Counted from the stretch's first letter, positions 27,161 to 35,222 are shown. The stretch is DNA of 64,000 nucleotides from AV40 sp035568175 (GCA_035568175.1 DATMON010000024.1:1-64000); one strand, 5' to 3'. The notes: generated by a model from the letters alone, not told the origin. Program-made: numbers and translations.

Positions 27161-27223
27161 GAGAACAATGACGAATGACGAATGCAGAATGACGAAATAA
27201 TGACAAAACTCGAAGGACGAAGG
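27161..27223. repeat. gaatgacgaa repeats downstream of the four-helix-bundle gene
   Basis: Sequence acgaatgacgaatgcagaatgacgaaataatgacaaaactcgaagg between mlaF start and the four-helix-bundle stop; matches the mlaF-mlaD block over about 30 bases. Confidence 0.6.
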
Positions 27224-27667
27224 TCATGTCTTGCTTCTCCAGATCTTTGAGAAGATCAGATGTAGTTCTCGGGCCTCGCTCCAGAGCTTGCGAGCTTCGG
27301 ACTTAAGGCCCGGAACGGCACGAACAATCATTCGCAGAAAGTGTTTTGTTTCGCGCGCTTCTTTTCGGCAGGTACCGATATTCTTGAGAAATTCTTTCTT
27401 CGATACAGCGTCATCGGCTTCGACATAGTTTGCGCCAACACTCGTCGCCGCTCCGACAAGTTGGCTAATCAATCGATTAGTGACGGCGTCTTGCGGGATT
27501 GTCTTCGCGAAATCAATTACTGCTTCGCCAAATCGTGCGGTGCGTTCCTCCAAATCATAGACTCGTTTCGTTGCGGGCTCTTCGCGAATAATTGCTACGT
27601 CCCCGTCACTCCAAAACGATGCGTCGGCAGTGTGTTCGGATTTCGTCATTCCTTCGTCATTCGACAT
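27224..27667 (-). CDS. Four-helix-bundle protein (23S intervening-sequence/Avd-like family)
   Basis: A 147-residue helical protein. Motifs match TIGR02436-like four-helix bundles: RTARFGEAVIDFAKTI, QLVGAATSVGANYVEADDA and FLKNIGTCRKEARETKHFL. First found in 23S rRNA intervening sequences and the basis of Avd in retroelements, it has no known activity. It lies between mlaE and mlaF and is flanked on both sides by cgaatgacgaa repeats, a context suggesting mobility. The N-terminal 30 residues look nonconserved, so the true start may be inside. Confidence 0.82.
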   Translation of the reverse strand: MSNDEGMTKSEHTADASFWSDGDVAIIREEPATKRVYDLEERTARFGEAVIDFAKTIPQDAVTNRLISQLVGAATSVGANYVEADDAVSKKEFLKNIGTCRKEARETKHFLRMIVRAVPGLKSEARKLWSEARELHLIFSKIWRSKT

Positions 27668-27687
27668 TCGTGCTTAGACATTTTCCC

Positions 27688-28431
27688 TCATCCTCCAAAG
27701 AAAAATATTCCGGTGAGAATGGCGTTGCTGACCAACATTGCGAGCAACGCTTGGACGACCGACGAGGTGGTGGCTTGGCCGACGCCTTCCGCGCCGCCTT
27801 CGACGTGGAGTCCGGCGTTGCACGCGATCGTGATCACGATCCAGGCAAAGACGACACTCTTGATCATGCCCGAATATAAATCCCACGTGTCGGCGCTTTC
27901 GAGTGCACGAATAATAAAGCCGGCAGTGTTGAAATTAAGCGCGAATCGGCACACCGCCCAACCTCCCAGCACGCCGATGTAATTCCCGAAAATGGTCAAC
28001 GCTGGAAGCATGACAAGCATGGCCAGGAAACGCGGCACGACCAGATATCGGACCGGATTAATCGCCATCACCTCCAACGCCTCGATTTCTTCCGAGACTT
28101 TCATCGTTCCAAGTTCCGCTGCGACGGCGGAACCGCTCCGACCAATGACTATGACCGCGATCAGGACCGGGCCCATCTCCCGCAAGATCGACAACATCAC
28201 GAGATCGGGAACATAAATTTCCGCGCCCATTTGCTGAAGCGAGTGCGCAGCCTGCATCGCGAGCGTCACGCCGATGCTGAACGCCGTCAGCGCGACCATC
28301 GACGTCGCGCGCACGCCAATGAAGACCATTTGCCGAAAAATCTGGGAGATACTAAAAAATTGGCCGGTAAAAGGCGCGACGAACACCCAGTAAAGCAAAC
28401 TCAAATTCAGGCGCAGATAATTTTTCAACAT
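27688..28431 (-). CDS. mlaE: MlaE-type ABC transporter permease
   Basis: A 247-residue membrane protein from the ATG at 28431. The MlaE family segments are clear: FIGVRATSMVALTAFSIGVTLAMQ, VLIAVIVIGRSGSAVAAELGTMKVSEEIEALEVM (the EIEALEVMAI motif) and LVVPRFLAMLVMLPALTIF. It forms the dimeric inner-membrane core for phospholipid transport with MlaF and MlaD. First gene of the cluster in transcript order. Confidence 0.93.
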   Translation of the reverse strand: MLKNYLRLNLSLLYWVFVAPFTGQFFSISQIFRQMVFIGVRATSMVALTAFSIGVTLAMQAAHSLQQMGAEIYVPDLVMLSILREMGPVLIAVIVIGRSGSAVAAELGTMKVSEEIEALEVMAINPVRYLVVPRFLAMLVMLPALTIFGNYIGVLGGWAVCRFALNFNTAGFIIRALESADTWDLYSGMIKSVVFAWIVITIACNAGLHVEGGAEGVGQATTSSVVQALLAMLVSNAILTGIFFFGG

Positions 28432-28533
28432 CCGGGCGCGACAGAATGACAAGCCGCACCGAATGACGAAAGCCGAAAATCCGGGCTGGCCGTTGAAATG
28501 AGATTCAAGGCGTAGCCGCCAGATCGAGATGGC

Positions 28534-29037
28534 TCATGAGTGAACGAACCCGGCTGGCAACCAGGCTTCAATTTGTGCGTGATGTGATTTCCAAGCAGCC
28601 CACGCGCTACTACTCCATTTACGGACAAGCCTCACATGTTCCTCGGCATTCGTAGTAAGGTGAACGTCAGCCACCGTGATATCCCCGCGGTTCTGTGGCG
28701 GAGTGAGCCAGACAAATTTCGATTTCACCTGTGACACTGCCAACATTGCGTCATTGGCGCGGGTTATGTTGAGCCCGTGCTCAAGGAGCAGACAAAGTCG
28801 AATCAGATGTAAGGCTACGGACTGAATCGCTTGCGGCGATGGCCGGCCGGGGTGTTGCACAGCATACGCGTCAACAGCGAGGCGATTCGCGCCAGCGTAG
28901 ACTGGATCGTTGTATTCGCGGGCGAGAACTTCTCCATATGCCGCCCAGCACCCGGGCGACGATTCCATGTAGCGGTGCGTTGGCCCTTCGATCTCCGGAA
29001 ACAAACCTCCGCATCCGACGCACCGGACGTGACTCAT
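28534..29037 (-). CDS. DUF5946-family protein
   Basis: A 167-residue soluble protein. N-terminus HVRCVGCGGLFPEIEGPTHRYM has one CxxC and a His set that may bind zinc, followed by SPGCWAAYGEVLAREYNDP, VDAYAVQHPGRPSPQAIQSVALHLIRLC and ITVADVHLTTNAEEHVRLVRKWSSSAWAAW. This matches DUF5946-type proteins seen in soil bacteria; function unknown. Start at ATG 29037 chosen over a GTG two codons upstream. Confidence 0.78.
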   Translation of the reverse strand: MSHVRCVGCGGLFPEIEGPTHRYMESSPGCWAAYGEVLAREYNDPVYAGANRLAVDAYAVQHPGRPSPQAIQSVALHLIRLCLLLEHGLNITRANDAMLAVSQVKSKFVWLTPPQNRGDITVADVHLTTNAEEHVRLVRKWSSSAWAAWKSHHAQIEAWLPAGFVHS

Positions 29038-29052
29038 CGGCACAAGGATTGA

Positions 29053-29574
29053 TCAAATCAGTCCGCGCTTGCGGAAGTCGCCGATGTTGCCGCCGCTGGA
29101 GCGCTCGATCATGTCGATGGTGAATTTGAGGAGGCAAACTTCCCAGGCTTCGTCCACGCCTTGGATAATCGCGCTGAGCGGTTCGTCCCGATGCTGAACA
29201 TGCGATTTCGTCCGCGCGATGACGGATTCGATCGGGTCGCGAAACATTTGTTCGGTCACGTCGGTCTTGCGAAATTGAAATCCGTAACGGAGAACAGCCG
29301 TGTTGTGTGCGTGTTCGCGCAGTTGCTCGGCGTAACGCTGCGCTTTTTCGCCAAAACCTTCGAGGAGCAAGCGGCTGAAATGTTCGGGCGTGAGAATCTG
29401 GGGACGGTCAGCGTGAATTTTTCCATCGCGGACGCGCACTTCGTTAACGCGGTCCATCAGTTCGGAAATCAGATAAAAACGAAAACTGGTCGTGCCGAAG
29501 GTCGCGATCTTCTGCTCGGGCGCGAGGATCACCTGAGTGTTCTCGATTGCGTACTGGAAATCGTCTTCCTTCAT
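29053..29574 (-). CDS. Conserved hypothetical protein
   Basis: A 173-residue soluble protein, alpha-beta with TSFRFYLISELMDRVNEVRVRDGKI and EKAQRYAEQLREHAHNTAVLRYGFQF and a C-terminus EVCLLKFTIDMIERSSGGNIGDFRKRGLI. The pattern is conserved in the Verrucomicrobiota in this reviewer's recollection but has no function. No motif for catalysis is seen. Located 15 bases from the DUF5946 gene. Confidence 0.75.
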   Translation of the reverse strand: MKEDDFQYAIENTQVILAPEQKIATFGTTSFRFYLISELMDRVNEVRVRDGKIHADRPQILTPEHFSRLLLEGFGEKAQRYAEQLREHAHNTAVLRYGFQFRKTDVTEQMFRDPIESVIARTKSHVQHRDEPLSAIIQGVDEAWEVCLLKFTIDMIERSSGGNIGDFRKRGLI

Positions 29575-29585
29575 TTCTTCGAGAA

Positions 29586-29633
29586 GGTAGGGGCGATTGA
29601 CCTCAATCGCCAGTGGCGGTCCGGTGAGCCGCC
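29586..29633. repeat. ggtaggggc-type REP element, intergenic copy
   Basis: ggtaggggcgattgacc...ggtgagccgcc lies between the RarD stop and the conserved hypothetical start. It aligns closely with the block inserted inside ftsY at 38025-38080. Confidence 0.75.
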
Positions 29634-29637
29634 GCGC

Positions 29638-30591
29638 TCAATCGAGCGCCGAGGCTTCGAATGCACAGGTATCGATCTCGCGAACGCGGCTGGATCGCCA
29701 GCGCAGGACTGCTTCGCCGGTGAAAAGCGCGAGCGCGAGCCAAATCAAAATGAAAGTGACGAGATGACCGCGGGTGAACGGTTCGTGATAAAGAAAAACG
29801 CCGAGAAAGAACGAACCAATGGGTGAGAGATATTGGAGGAAACCGACGGTGATGAGGCGGAGATGTCGGGTCGCGTAACCGAACCAGAAAAGCGGAATGG
29901 CGGTAATGACACCGGTGCTGATGAGCAGGATCGATAACGACCACCCGACGCGGCCGAACAGCAGCGTGTCGGAACGTTGAAGATAAATTAGAAAAACGAC
30001 CGCAAACGGAACGAGCAGGATCGTTTCGATGAACAAACCGGGAATGGCGCCGGTGCCGGATTGTTTTCGAAGCAATCCGTAAAGTCCGAAGGTGACGCAA
30101 AGCAACACTGCAATCCATGGGAAGCGACCGTAACCGAAAGTGAGATTCAAAACTCCGAGCGCAGCGAGCAGGACCGAAATAAATTGCAATCGGGTAAGGC
30201 GTTCGCGCAGAAAAAGTGCGCCGAAGAGGACGTTCATCAGCGGCGTCATGAAATAGCCGAGACTCGTTTCGATGACGCGGCCGGTGTTGACCGCGTAAAT
30301 GAAGAGAAACCAATTCGACGCGATGGCCAGGCCGCCGGTGAGACAGAAAATGCGCGCATTCCGCGAGCGCACGTTGGCCATCACTTCGGGCCAGCGGCGC
30401 TGCCAGCTGAGGAGGATCGAGAGGAAGATTGTCGTCCAAACAAATCGGTGCGCGAGAATCTCCGTAGCCGGAACGGCTCCGAGAAGTTTCCAATAAATCG
30501 GGATCAAACCCCAGGTGGTGAAACAGGCGATGCCCGCAATGAGTCCCAAAGTTTCACGCGATTTTTCGGAGCGTTCGCCCAAGAGTGACAT
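29638..30591 (-). CDS. rarD: RarD-type EamA transporter
   Basis: A 317-residue ten-helix DMT transporter. TTWGLIPIYWKLL and VPATEILAHRFVWTTIFL are the RarD family start, TGRVIETSLGYFMTPLMNVLFGALFLRERL is the conserved middle, and QYLSPIGSFFLGVFLYHEPF is near the end. RarD proteins are thought to export small metabolites. No signal for substrate. Confidence 0.9.
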   Translation of the reverse strand: MSLLGERSEKSRETLGLIAGIACFTTWGLIPIYWKLLGAVPATEILAHRFVWTTIFLSILLSWQRRWPEVMANVRSRNARIFCLTGGLAIASNWFLFIYAVNTGRVIETSLGYFMTPLMNVLFGALFLRERLTRLQFISVLLAALGVLNLTFGYGRFPWIAVLLCVTFGLYGLLRKQSGTGAIPGLFIETILLVPFAVVFLIYLQRSDTLLFGRVGWSLSILLISTGVITAIPLFWFGYATRHLRLITVGFLQYLSPIGSFFLGVFLYHEPFTRGHLVTFILIWLALALFTGEAVLRWRSSRVREIDTCAFEASALD

Positions 30592-30627
30592 GTTCGGACT
30601 CTATCGGTTGTAGAGGCGCTTACGCGC

Positions 30628-30684
30628 CCGCTAGTGCGTCTATAATGAACCCGGTTTGTAGTTTGCCGCAAAGCGGCATGACTG
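30628..30684. repeat. gctagt...ttgccgca REP element, copy 1
   Basis: Palindromic block with gctagtgcgtctataatgaa...tgtagtttgccgcaaagcggca. The same order of motifs recurs at 36252-36304. An adjoining palindrome cggtctttgacacaaagaccg is at about 30708. Confidence 0.65.
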
Positions 30685-30756
30685 TGCCAAGCGCCTGTTT
30701 TATCAGTTCGGTCTTTGACACAAAGACCGCTACAACGCTTTGGTTTTCGTCGCGGT

Positions 30757-31356
30757 TTACTTCGTCGCGACCGGGGTCACCAGCGACATATATGCCGAGT
30801 AACCCTCATGCTCCATGTCTGCGGTCGGGATAAAACGCAGCGCGGCTGAGTTCACTGCATAACGCTGGCCGCTGGGCGATGTTGGATCGACGACCAAATG
30901 GCCGAGGTGCGCGTCGCTGCGTTTCGCGCGCAGCTCGATGCGATGCATATCGTGGGAATTATCGTCCTTCTGGACGATCGAATCCTTCGAAATCGGCTTT
31001 GAAAAAGTGGGCCGGCCGGTTCCGCCGTCGAATTTATCGACCGAACAAAAAAGCGGTTCGCCGGTGATGACGTCGACATAAATGCCGGGCTGCACGTTAT
31101 TCCAAAATTTGTTTTGAAATGCGGTTTCGGTCCCGTTCTCTCGGGTAACACGATATTGGTCAGCGCTCAGGCGCGAACGGAGGATCGCGTCGCTCGGCAC
31201 TGGCCGATTCGGATCGAATCCCGTTGTCTCCTTCGACGCTGCGTGCCCGACGAGCCCGAAGTAGACAGTCACACCAAGCAGGAGAGCGGCGACGCCGCAC
31301 CCGACGCACAAGCTGACTCGCGACGTGTCGTCGACGGTAATTCGAGAGCTGTTCAT
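30757..31356 (-). CDS. MsrB-fold protein lacking catalytic Cys (paralogue 1)
   Basis: A 199-residue membrane-anchored MsrB-like protein with an N-terminal helix (VGCGVAALLLGVTVYFGLVG). The MsrB fold is clear: TETAFQNKFWNNVQPGIYVDVITGEPLF, GGTGRPTFSKPI, HLGHLVVDP and RYAVNSAALRF. In active MsrB the RYCxNS motif holds the catalytic Cys; here it is Ala (RYAVNS). There is a different Cys at LFCSVDKF. The zinc CxxC pairs are also absent, as in the PilB type. It should not reduce methionine sulfoxide by the known mechanism. Confidence 0.85.
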   Translation of the reverse strand: MNSSRITVDDTSRVSLCVGCGVAALLLGVTVYFGLVGHAASKETTGFDPNRPVPSDAILRSRLSADQYRVTRENGTETAFQNKFWNNVQPGIYVDVITGEPLFCSVDKFDGGTGRPTFSKPISKDSIVQKDDNSHDMHRIELRAKRSDAHLGHLVVDPTSPSGQRYAVNSAALRFIPTADMEHEGYSAYMSLVTPVATK

Positions 31357-31401
31357 CTGATCGCCTCGCCTTACCAATAAAACAAAAAAGAGAGACCTAC
31401 G

Positions 31402-31992
31402 TCACTCTTTTTTTTCGAACGGTCGAAGATATTCGGCGTAACCCTCGGATTCCATTTTATCAGTTGCAACGAAGCGCAAGCTCGCCGAGTTCACGGCATA
31501 CCGTTCGTCAGTCGGCGAGGTGGCGTCTTTGAAGACATGGCCGAGGTGAGAATTGCTTAGCTTGGCCCGGACTTCCGTCCGTTGCATATCGTGAGAGCTG
31601 TCAGCTTGTTGAAAAACGGAATCCGGCGAGATCGGTTTGGTAAATGTGGGTCGGCCGGTCCCACTATCAAATTTGTCGAGCGAACTAAAGAGCGGGTCGT
31701 TCGTAATAACATCGACGTAGATCCCGGGTCGATTGTTGTCCCAATATTCATTTCGGAAGGCCGTCTCCGTCCCGTTTTGACGGGCGACCCGATATTGGTC
31801 CTCGGTTAATTTCGATTTCAGGACCGGATCACTTGGGACTGCTTGGAGATAATTGTAGTTACCGGCCTTCTTTTTCTCCGCCTGTATGCTGCTGTAATGA
31901 ACGAATCCGGCCAGGACGCCGACGGCTGCGAGCAGGCCGAGCCATAAGCTCAAATGCGATGAGCGCCTCGAAGGATGACGGATCCGGTGCAT
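31402..31992 (-). CDS. MsrB-fold protein lacking catalytic Cys (paralogue 2)
   Basis: A 196-residue membrane-anchored MsrB-like protein. Anchor LSLWLGLLAAVGVLAGFVHYS near residue 14. Fold: TETAFRNEYWDNNRPGIYVDVITNDPLF, DSGTGRPTFTKPI, SHLGHVFKDA, RYAVNSASLRF. Catalytic Cys again Ala. It shares about the same layout as paralogue 1, so they arose by tandem duplication. The normal Cys-bearing paralogue follows in the same direction after repeats. Soluble part faces the periplasm. Confidence 0.85.
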   Translation of the reverse strand: MHRIRHPSRRSSHLSLWLGLLAAVGVLAGFVHYSSIQAEKKKAGNYNYLQAVPSDPVLKSKLTEDQYRVARQNGTETAFRNEYWDNNRPGIYVDVITNDPLFSSLDKFDSGTGRPTFTKPISPDSVFQQADSSHDMQRTEVRAKLSNSHLGHVFKDATSPTDERYAVNSASLRFVATDKMESEGYAEYLRPFEKKE

Positions 31993-32311
31993 GTTAACTT
32001 CCTCCTGGGTATTGGTTCGACGGGGAGCGTTTTGAATTTGACGGGTCGCAATCCGCCAATCATCAAAGCTTTCTTAAGTAATTCGCAGCCGAAGCGGCCT
32101 GCGGTCGGTTCGAATTTCAGCCCTAATCGCGTATGACGCGTTTTCTGACTATCTTCCTAACACCCGACTTCAGTCGGGTGTTAGCGGTGGAACGGAGGAT
32201 TAAACCGTTTCAACGGTTTAAGGAAATCGAGCGAAAGCCGTTGAAACAGCTTTCGCCTTATTAGGGGCGCTGAACACCTGGCTGAAGCCAGGTGTTAATG
32301 AGGAGCGCACT
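31993..32311. repeat. Cluster of four hairpin repeats between MsrB paralogues
   Basis: No gene. Near-perfect hairpins occur at 32159-32182 (aacacccgacttcagtcggg type), 32201-32220 (taaaccgtttcaacggttta), 32232-32255 (cgaaagccgtt...gctttcg) and 32273-32296 (aacacctggctgaagccagg type). The first and last share a cttcag/ctgaag loop with a hairpin near 33066-33090 (gcagcgacttcagtcgctgc). Confidence 0.75.
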
Positions 32312-32938
32312 CTATTTTTTGTTTTCGAAGAGCGGCAAATACTGGCCGTAGCCTTCTTCTTTGAGTTTTTCGACCGGAACGAAACGGAGCGCGGCCGAGT
32401 TGATACAGTAACGCATGCCGCCTTTTTCCTGCGGGCCGTCGTCAAATACGTGGCCGAGATGCGAATCGCTTTTGCTGCCGCGGACCTCAGTCCGTTCCAT
32501 TCCGAGGGTGCCGTCGGATTTTTCCGCCACCTTGGCTTTTTCAATCGGCTTGGTGAAACTTGGCCAACCGCTGCCGCTGTCGAACTTGTCCAGTGAGCTG
32601 AAGAGTGGCTCCCCGCTGACAATATCGACATAGATACCGGCGCGATGATTGTCCCAGTACTCATTTCGAAACGGCGGTTCGGTGCCGCATTGTTGAGTGA
32701 CGTGAAATTGCTCCGGAGTGAGCTTCTTCTTTAATTCGTCTGACGATGGTTTGGTCGAAGTTTGATTAGTGGGTGATGGAGTTGTCATAGAATTTGATAG
32801 GGGGACGGCATCATTCGGTTTTTGGGCGCGAGCGCGGTTGAGGAAAATGAGCACCCCGAGCAAACCCACAAATACAACCGCGCAGAAAATCAACATTCCG
32901 CGCGAAGACGGCGGGAGACGTTTTGGTAGCTGGATCAC
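32312..32938 (-). CDS. msrB: Membrane-anchored peptide-methionine (R)-S-oxide reductase, PilB-like
   Basis: About 208 residues from a GTG at 32938 (alternative ATG at 32896). Basic residues RLPPSSRG precede one helix (MLIFCAVVFVGLLGVLIFL). The domain has GTEPPFRNEYWDNHRAGIYVDIVSGEPLFSS, DSGSGWPSFTKPI, SDSHLGHVFDDGP and MRYCINSAALRF. The catalytic Cys in RYCINS is intact. The usual resolving Cys in SGCGWPSF is Ser, but a Cys in QQCGTEPPF could resolve. Reduces methionine-R-sulfoxide in periplasmic proteins. Confidence 0.92.
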   Translation of the reverse strand: MIQLPKRLPPSSRGMLIFCAVVFVGLLGVLIFLNRARAQKPNDAVPLSNSMTTPSPTNQTSTKPSSDELKKKLTPEQFHVTQQCGTEPPFRNEYWDNHRAGIYVDIVSGEPLFSSLDKFDSGSGWPSFTKPIEKAKVAEKSDGTLGMERTEVRGSKSDSHLGHVFDDGPQEKGGMRYCINSAALRFVPVEKLKEEGYGQYLPLFENKK

Positions 32939-33000
32939 GCAGAAATCTAAGCGAAACCACGAATGGACACAAATCGACACGAAGCAAACGTCCAGAGATC

Positions 33001-33065
33001 AGAGGTCTGCGATCACAGATCAGCCAATGGTGTTCTTTCTGATCTCTGACTTCTGATCTGTGACG
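33001..33065. repeat. gatcagagatc-type inverted repeat
   Basis: Inverted blocks agagatcagaggtctgcgatcacagatcagcc and ctgatctctgacttctgatctgtgac flank a short unique segment, between msrB and the transporter; same family as at 4981-5034. Confidence 0.5.
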
Positions 33066-33079
33066 TCATGGCAGCGACT

Positions 33080-34573
33080 TCAGTCGCTGCGTCCTGCTTC
33101 GGGGACCTGGATGTAGCGGCGGAACGCAATCAAACCAATCGGCGCGACCGAGGCGGCCAGCGCGAAGATCAACCACAGGTTTCCCGCATGACATTCGCCA
33201 TGTTCAGGGCAGAACGTCGCGAGGAGCCAGCCACTTGTTCCGATCAGGAGTTTGCCGACCAGAAAAGGAATGTAAGCGAGCGCGCCGTAGGAAGCCTCCT
33301 GGCCAGGCGGTGCGATCGCCGCTGCGTACTCATAGACGCGCGGCGAATAGAAAGCTTCGCCCACGGAAAAGATCGTCAGGTAGATCGCCGACATGATGTA
33401 GTACGGATGAACCGGGCCCGTGAGTTGCAAATAAACGTGGCCGAGCGCGTGTCCGAACGCGCTGTCTGCCGCCGGGACGAACCAATCTGTCGGCAAAACC
33501 ATGATGAAAACTCCCGCCGCGCAAATGATGCTGCCGATAATGACTATGCGATACGACGCGATGCGCTGGGTGAGGGCGCCGATTACCGGAGCGAGCACAA
33601 TAATAAGGATCGCGTTGATCCCGGCCAGTTTGCCTACCGGCGCGTGTAATCCCATCTCGCGATCGCCGAACTTCGGGAAGACGTAATCCATTTGCAGAAA
33701 AATGGCTTTCAGGAATCCGATGAAAAGAAAGAACACCAGCAGGCGGTAAAATCCGGACTGCCCGATCAGGCGACGAAAAAGAGCGAGCGTGTCGTTCGAG
33801 CCTTTTTGAACGGTTCGCGCAATTCCTGTCCAAAAGCCGGACCCAGCCGATCGCCGGTCTGAAATAGCTTGCCCGTTTGCTAACTGCCGGTCCGGGTCGC
33901 GTCGCAGAAAATAAATCGTTGGGAAGAGCAAGATCTCGAGTGCGAGGCTCACGCCGAAGAGTTGTTCGTGCGGCGTCGGCTGAAACCCTGCGATGCTCAG
34001 GTGCAGATCGAGCGAGCGAATGAAATCGAAAACATAACCGGCGACGAAGTAACCGACGTTCATCAGCGCGTAGATGATCGAGAAAGCGATCGAACGTTGC
34101 GCGGTTGTGGAATAGACTCGCGTCGCCGCGAGCAAAACCGGTGTGCCGAGCGCTTCGCCAATCGCCAGCGGCAGCAAGCCGAAGAACAGCGCGAACGTTG
34201 GACCCGTGGTCAGAATCATGACGCTGCGCGCAAATGTGCAAATCGCGACGCCGAGAAAAAAAGTTCGCCGAAGTCCGATCGCGTCGGTGAGCGAACCGGC
34301 GAGCAAGGTAAACACAGTCATCGCCGGCGCCCAAACCCAGCCGACCAATGCGCCGGCCGCTTGATCGCTGAAGCCGAGATCCTTCGACAGCCACAGAACC
34401 ATCGTCTTGTTCGTGATCGAGTAGGCGGTGTAGATCAGGAGCTTGATTAGAAACGTGAGCCAGAGTTCGCGTCGCGCGCCTTTGAGCACGGTGAACTTGG
34501 CAATGAAACCGCCGATCGCGGACGGAGGCACGTGCTCCTCGGGTGCGACTGTTTCTTTAAGTCCTTCGCTCAC
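33080..34573 (-). CDS. MFS transporter (POT-like)
   Basis: A 497-residue twelve-helix carrier from a GTG at 34573. Family hallmarks: LIYTAYSITNKTMVLWLSKDLGFSDQAAGALVGWVWAPAMTVFTLLAGSLTDAIG (MFS motif A area), MNVGYFVAGYVFDFIRSL and AEAFYSPRVYEYAAAIAPPGQEASYGALAYIPFLVG, the last being similar to POT carriers. Substrate unknown, perhaps peptides or nucleosides. Ends within the hairpin area. It is the last ordinary gene before the integron remnant, on the opposite strand. Confidence 0.85.
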   Translation of the reverse strand: MSEGLKETVAPEEHVPPSAIGGFIAKFTVLKGARRELWLTFLIKLLIYTAYSITNKTMVLWLSKDLGFSDQAAGALVGWVWAPAMTVFTLLAGSLTDAIGLRRTFFLGVAICTFARSVMILTTGPTFALFFGLLPLAIGEALGTPVLLAATRVYSTTAQRSIAFSIIYALMNVGYFVAGYVFDFIRSLDLHLSIAGFQPTPHEQLFGVSLALEILLFPTIYFLRRDPDRQLANGQAISDRRSAGSGFWTGIARTVQKGSNDTLALFRRLIGQSGFYRLLVFFLFIGFLKAIFLQMDYVFPKFGDREMGLHAPVGKLAGINAILIIVLAPVIGALTQRIASYRIVIIGSIICAAGVFIMVLPTDWFVPAADSAFGHALGHVYLQLTGPVHPYYIMSAIYLTIFSVGEAFYSPRVYEYAAAIAPPGQEASYGALAYIPFLVGKLLIGTSGWLLATFCPEHGECHAGNLWLIFALAASVAPIGLIAFRRYIQVPEAGRSD

Positions 34574-34673
34574 TCCGCGAGATAGTTCTGTAAACCCGGC
34601 TTGATGTCCAATCCGCGCGAGATTTTCTCTTGTGCGGACTGTGCCCGTTCTGAAATCATCAGTCTTGTGCTCC

Positions 34674-34853
34674 CCTCGACAACGTCCAACGCGTCACGCG
34701 ACCGGCCATATTCGTACAGTTCAAGAGTTGGTCGGGCACAAGGGCGTTTCTACGACCGTGATTTACACGCACGTGCTAAACAAGCCGGTGCTAGCTGTCC
34801 GCCGTCCGTTGGACCAACAATTGCCGGCGAGGAGGCGGTATTTCTCGAGTTAG
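34674..34853 (+). pseudogene. C-terminal remnant of an integron integrase (IntI)
   Basis: The plus strand encodes IRTVQELVGHKGVSTTVIYTHVL followed by NKPVLAVRRPLDQQLP and a stop. Integron integrases end with the same order: DIRTVQELLGHKDVSTTMIYTHVL, then GVRSPLD. The box-II His (GHK) and Tyr nucleophile (IYTHVL) region is thus recognised. Upstream only a short degraded stretch (TRHATGH) resembles the RH box, and the N-terminal and core domains are missing. It cannot be a working integrase. The reading direction is the same as that of the cassette genes, unlike in most integrons. Confidence 0.8.
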
Positions 34854-34884
34854 ATGGAAATTTCCCGTCTAATTCTCGTTAGAT
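34849..34884 (+). other. Conserved hairpin leader before cassette array A (possible attI)
   Basis: Two gttagat cores 29 bases apart bracket a hairpin (ttagatgg...cccgtctaa). The second core is followed at once by the first cassette gene. The same 36-bp arrangement, with one compensatory base-pair change, occurs before array B (54728-54763). It lacks a left-half attC partner, so an attI-like role is inferred. Confidence 0.6.
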
Positions 34885-35212
34885 GTTAAGCGTTCGTTAC
34901 CTCCTGCTGCTTATCATTCCGCTTCTGATCATCGGGATTCCGACGCAAAAGTACATCGCCGATAGAGGCGCGGGAGAGATTCCCACGCGGGCCGAGTGGG
35001 AGTCAGCGCCACACTCCAGCGGCCCCTGGTCAATTAGCTTTGCGAAGGAGGCATGGTTTCGTCTCACGTTGTGCGGCGTGCTTATCAGCGTGGTTGGCGC
35101 GGTTTACAGTCGGATTCGCCGCAGGCCGATTCGCATCTGGGTGCTGCACGCGGGTGCTGTCCTTGTTGCGAGTTATGTCGCGTTATATTTCTTCGGATAC
35201 TTGATGCTTTGA
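34883..35212 (+). CDS. Cassette gene: small membrane protein
   Basis: A 109-residue protein whose ATG overlaps the GTTAGAT core by two bases. N-terminal helix (LLLLIIPLLIIGIPTQ), a periplasmic stretch with WESAPHSSGPWS, then two helices (LTLCGVLISVVGAVYS and VLHAGAVLVASYVALYFFG). No family recognised. It ends 10 bases before the attC left core, as expected for a gene cassette. Confidence 0.75.
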   Translation: MLSVRYLLLLIIPLLIIGIPTQKYIADRGAGEIPTRAEWESAPHSSGPWSISFAKEAWFRLTLCGVLISVVGAVYSRIRRRPIRIWVLHAGAVLVASYVALYFFGYLML

Positions 35213-35222
35213 ACCCGATCAC

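Noticed and set aside
29603..30493. 296-codon minus-strand frame
   Set aside because: Shadow of rarD in another frame, basic low-complexity composition.
33330..34394. 354-codon minus-strand frame
   Set aside because: It overlaps the MFS gene in another frame, is very Arg-rich and has no motif, whereas the MFS frame has clear helices.
34601..34882. 93-codon plus-strand frame overlapping the integrase remnant
   Set aside because: Other frame of the same stretch; the 34632-34853 frame has the IntI signature.
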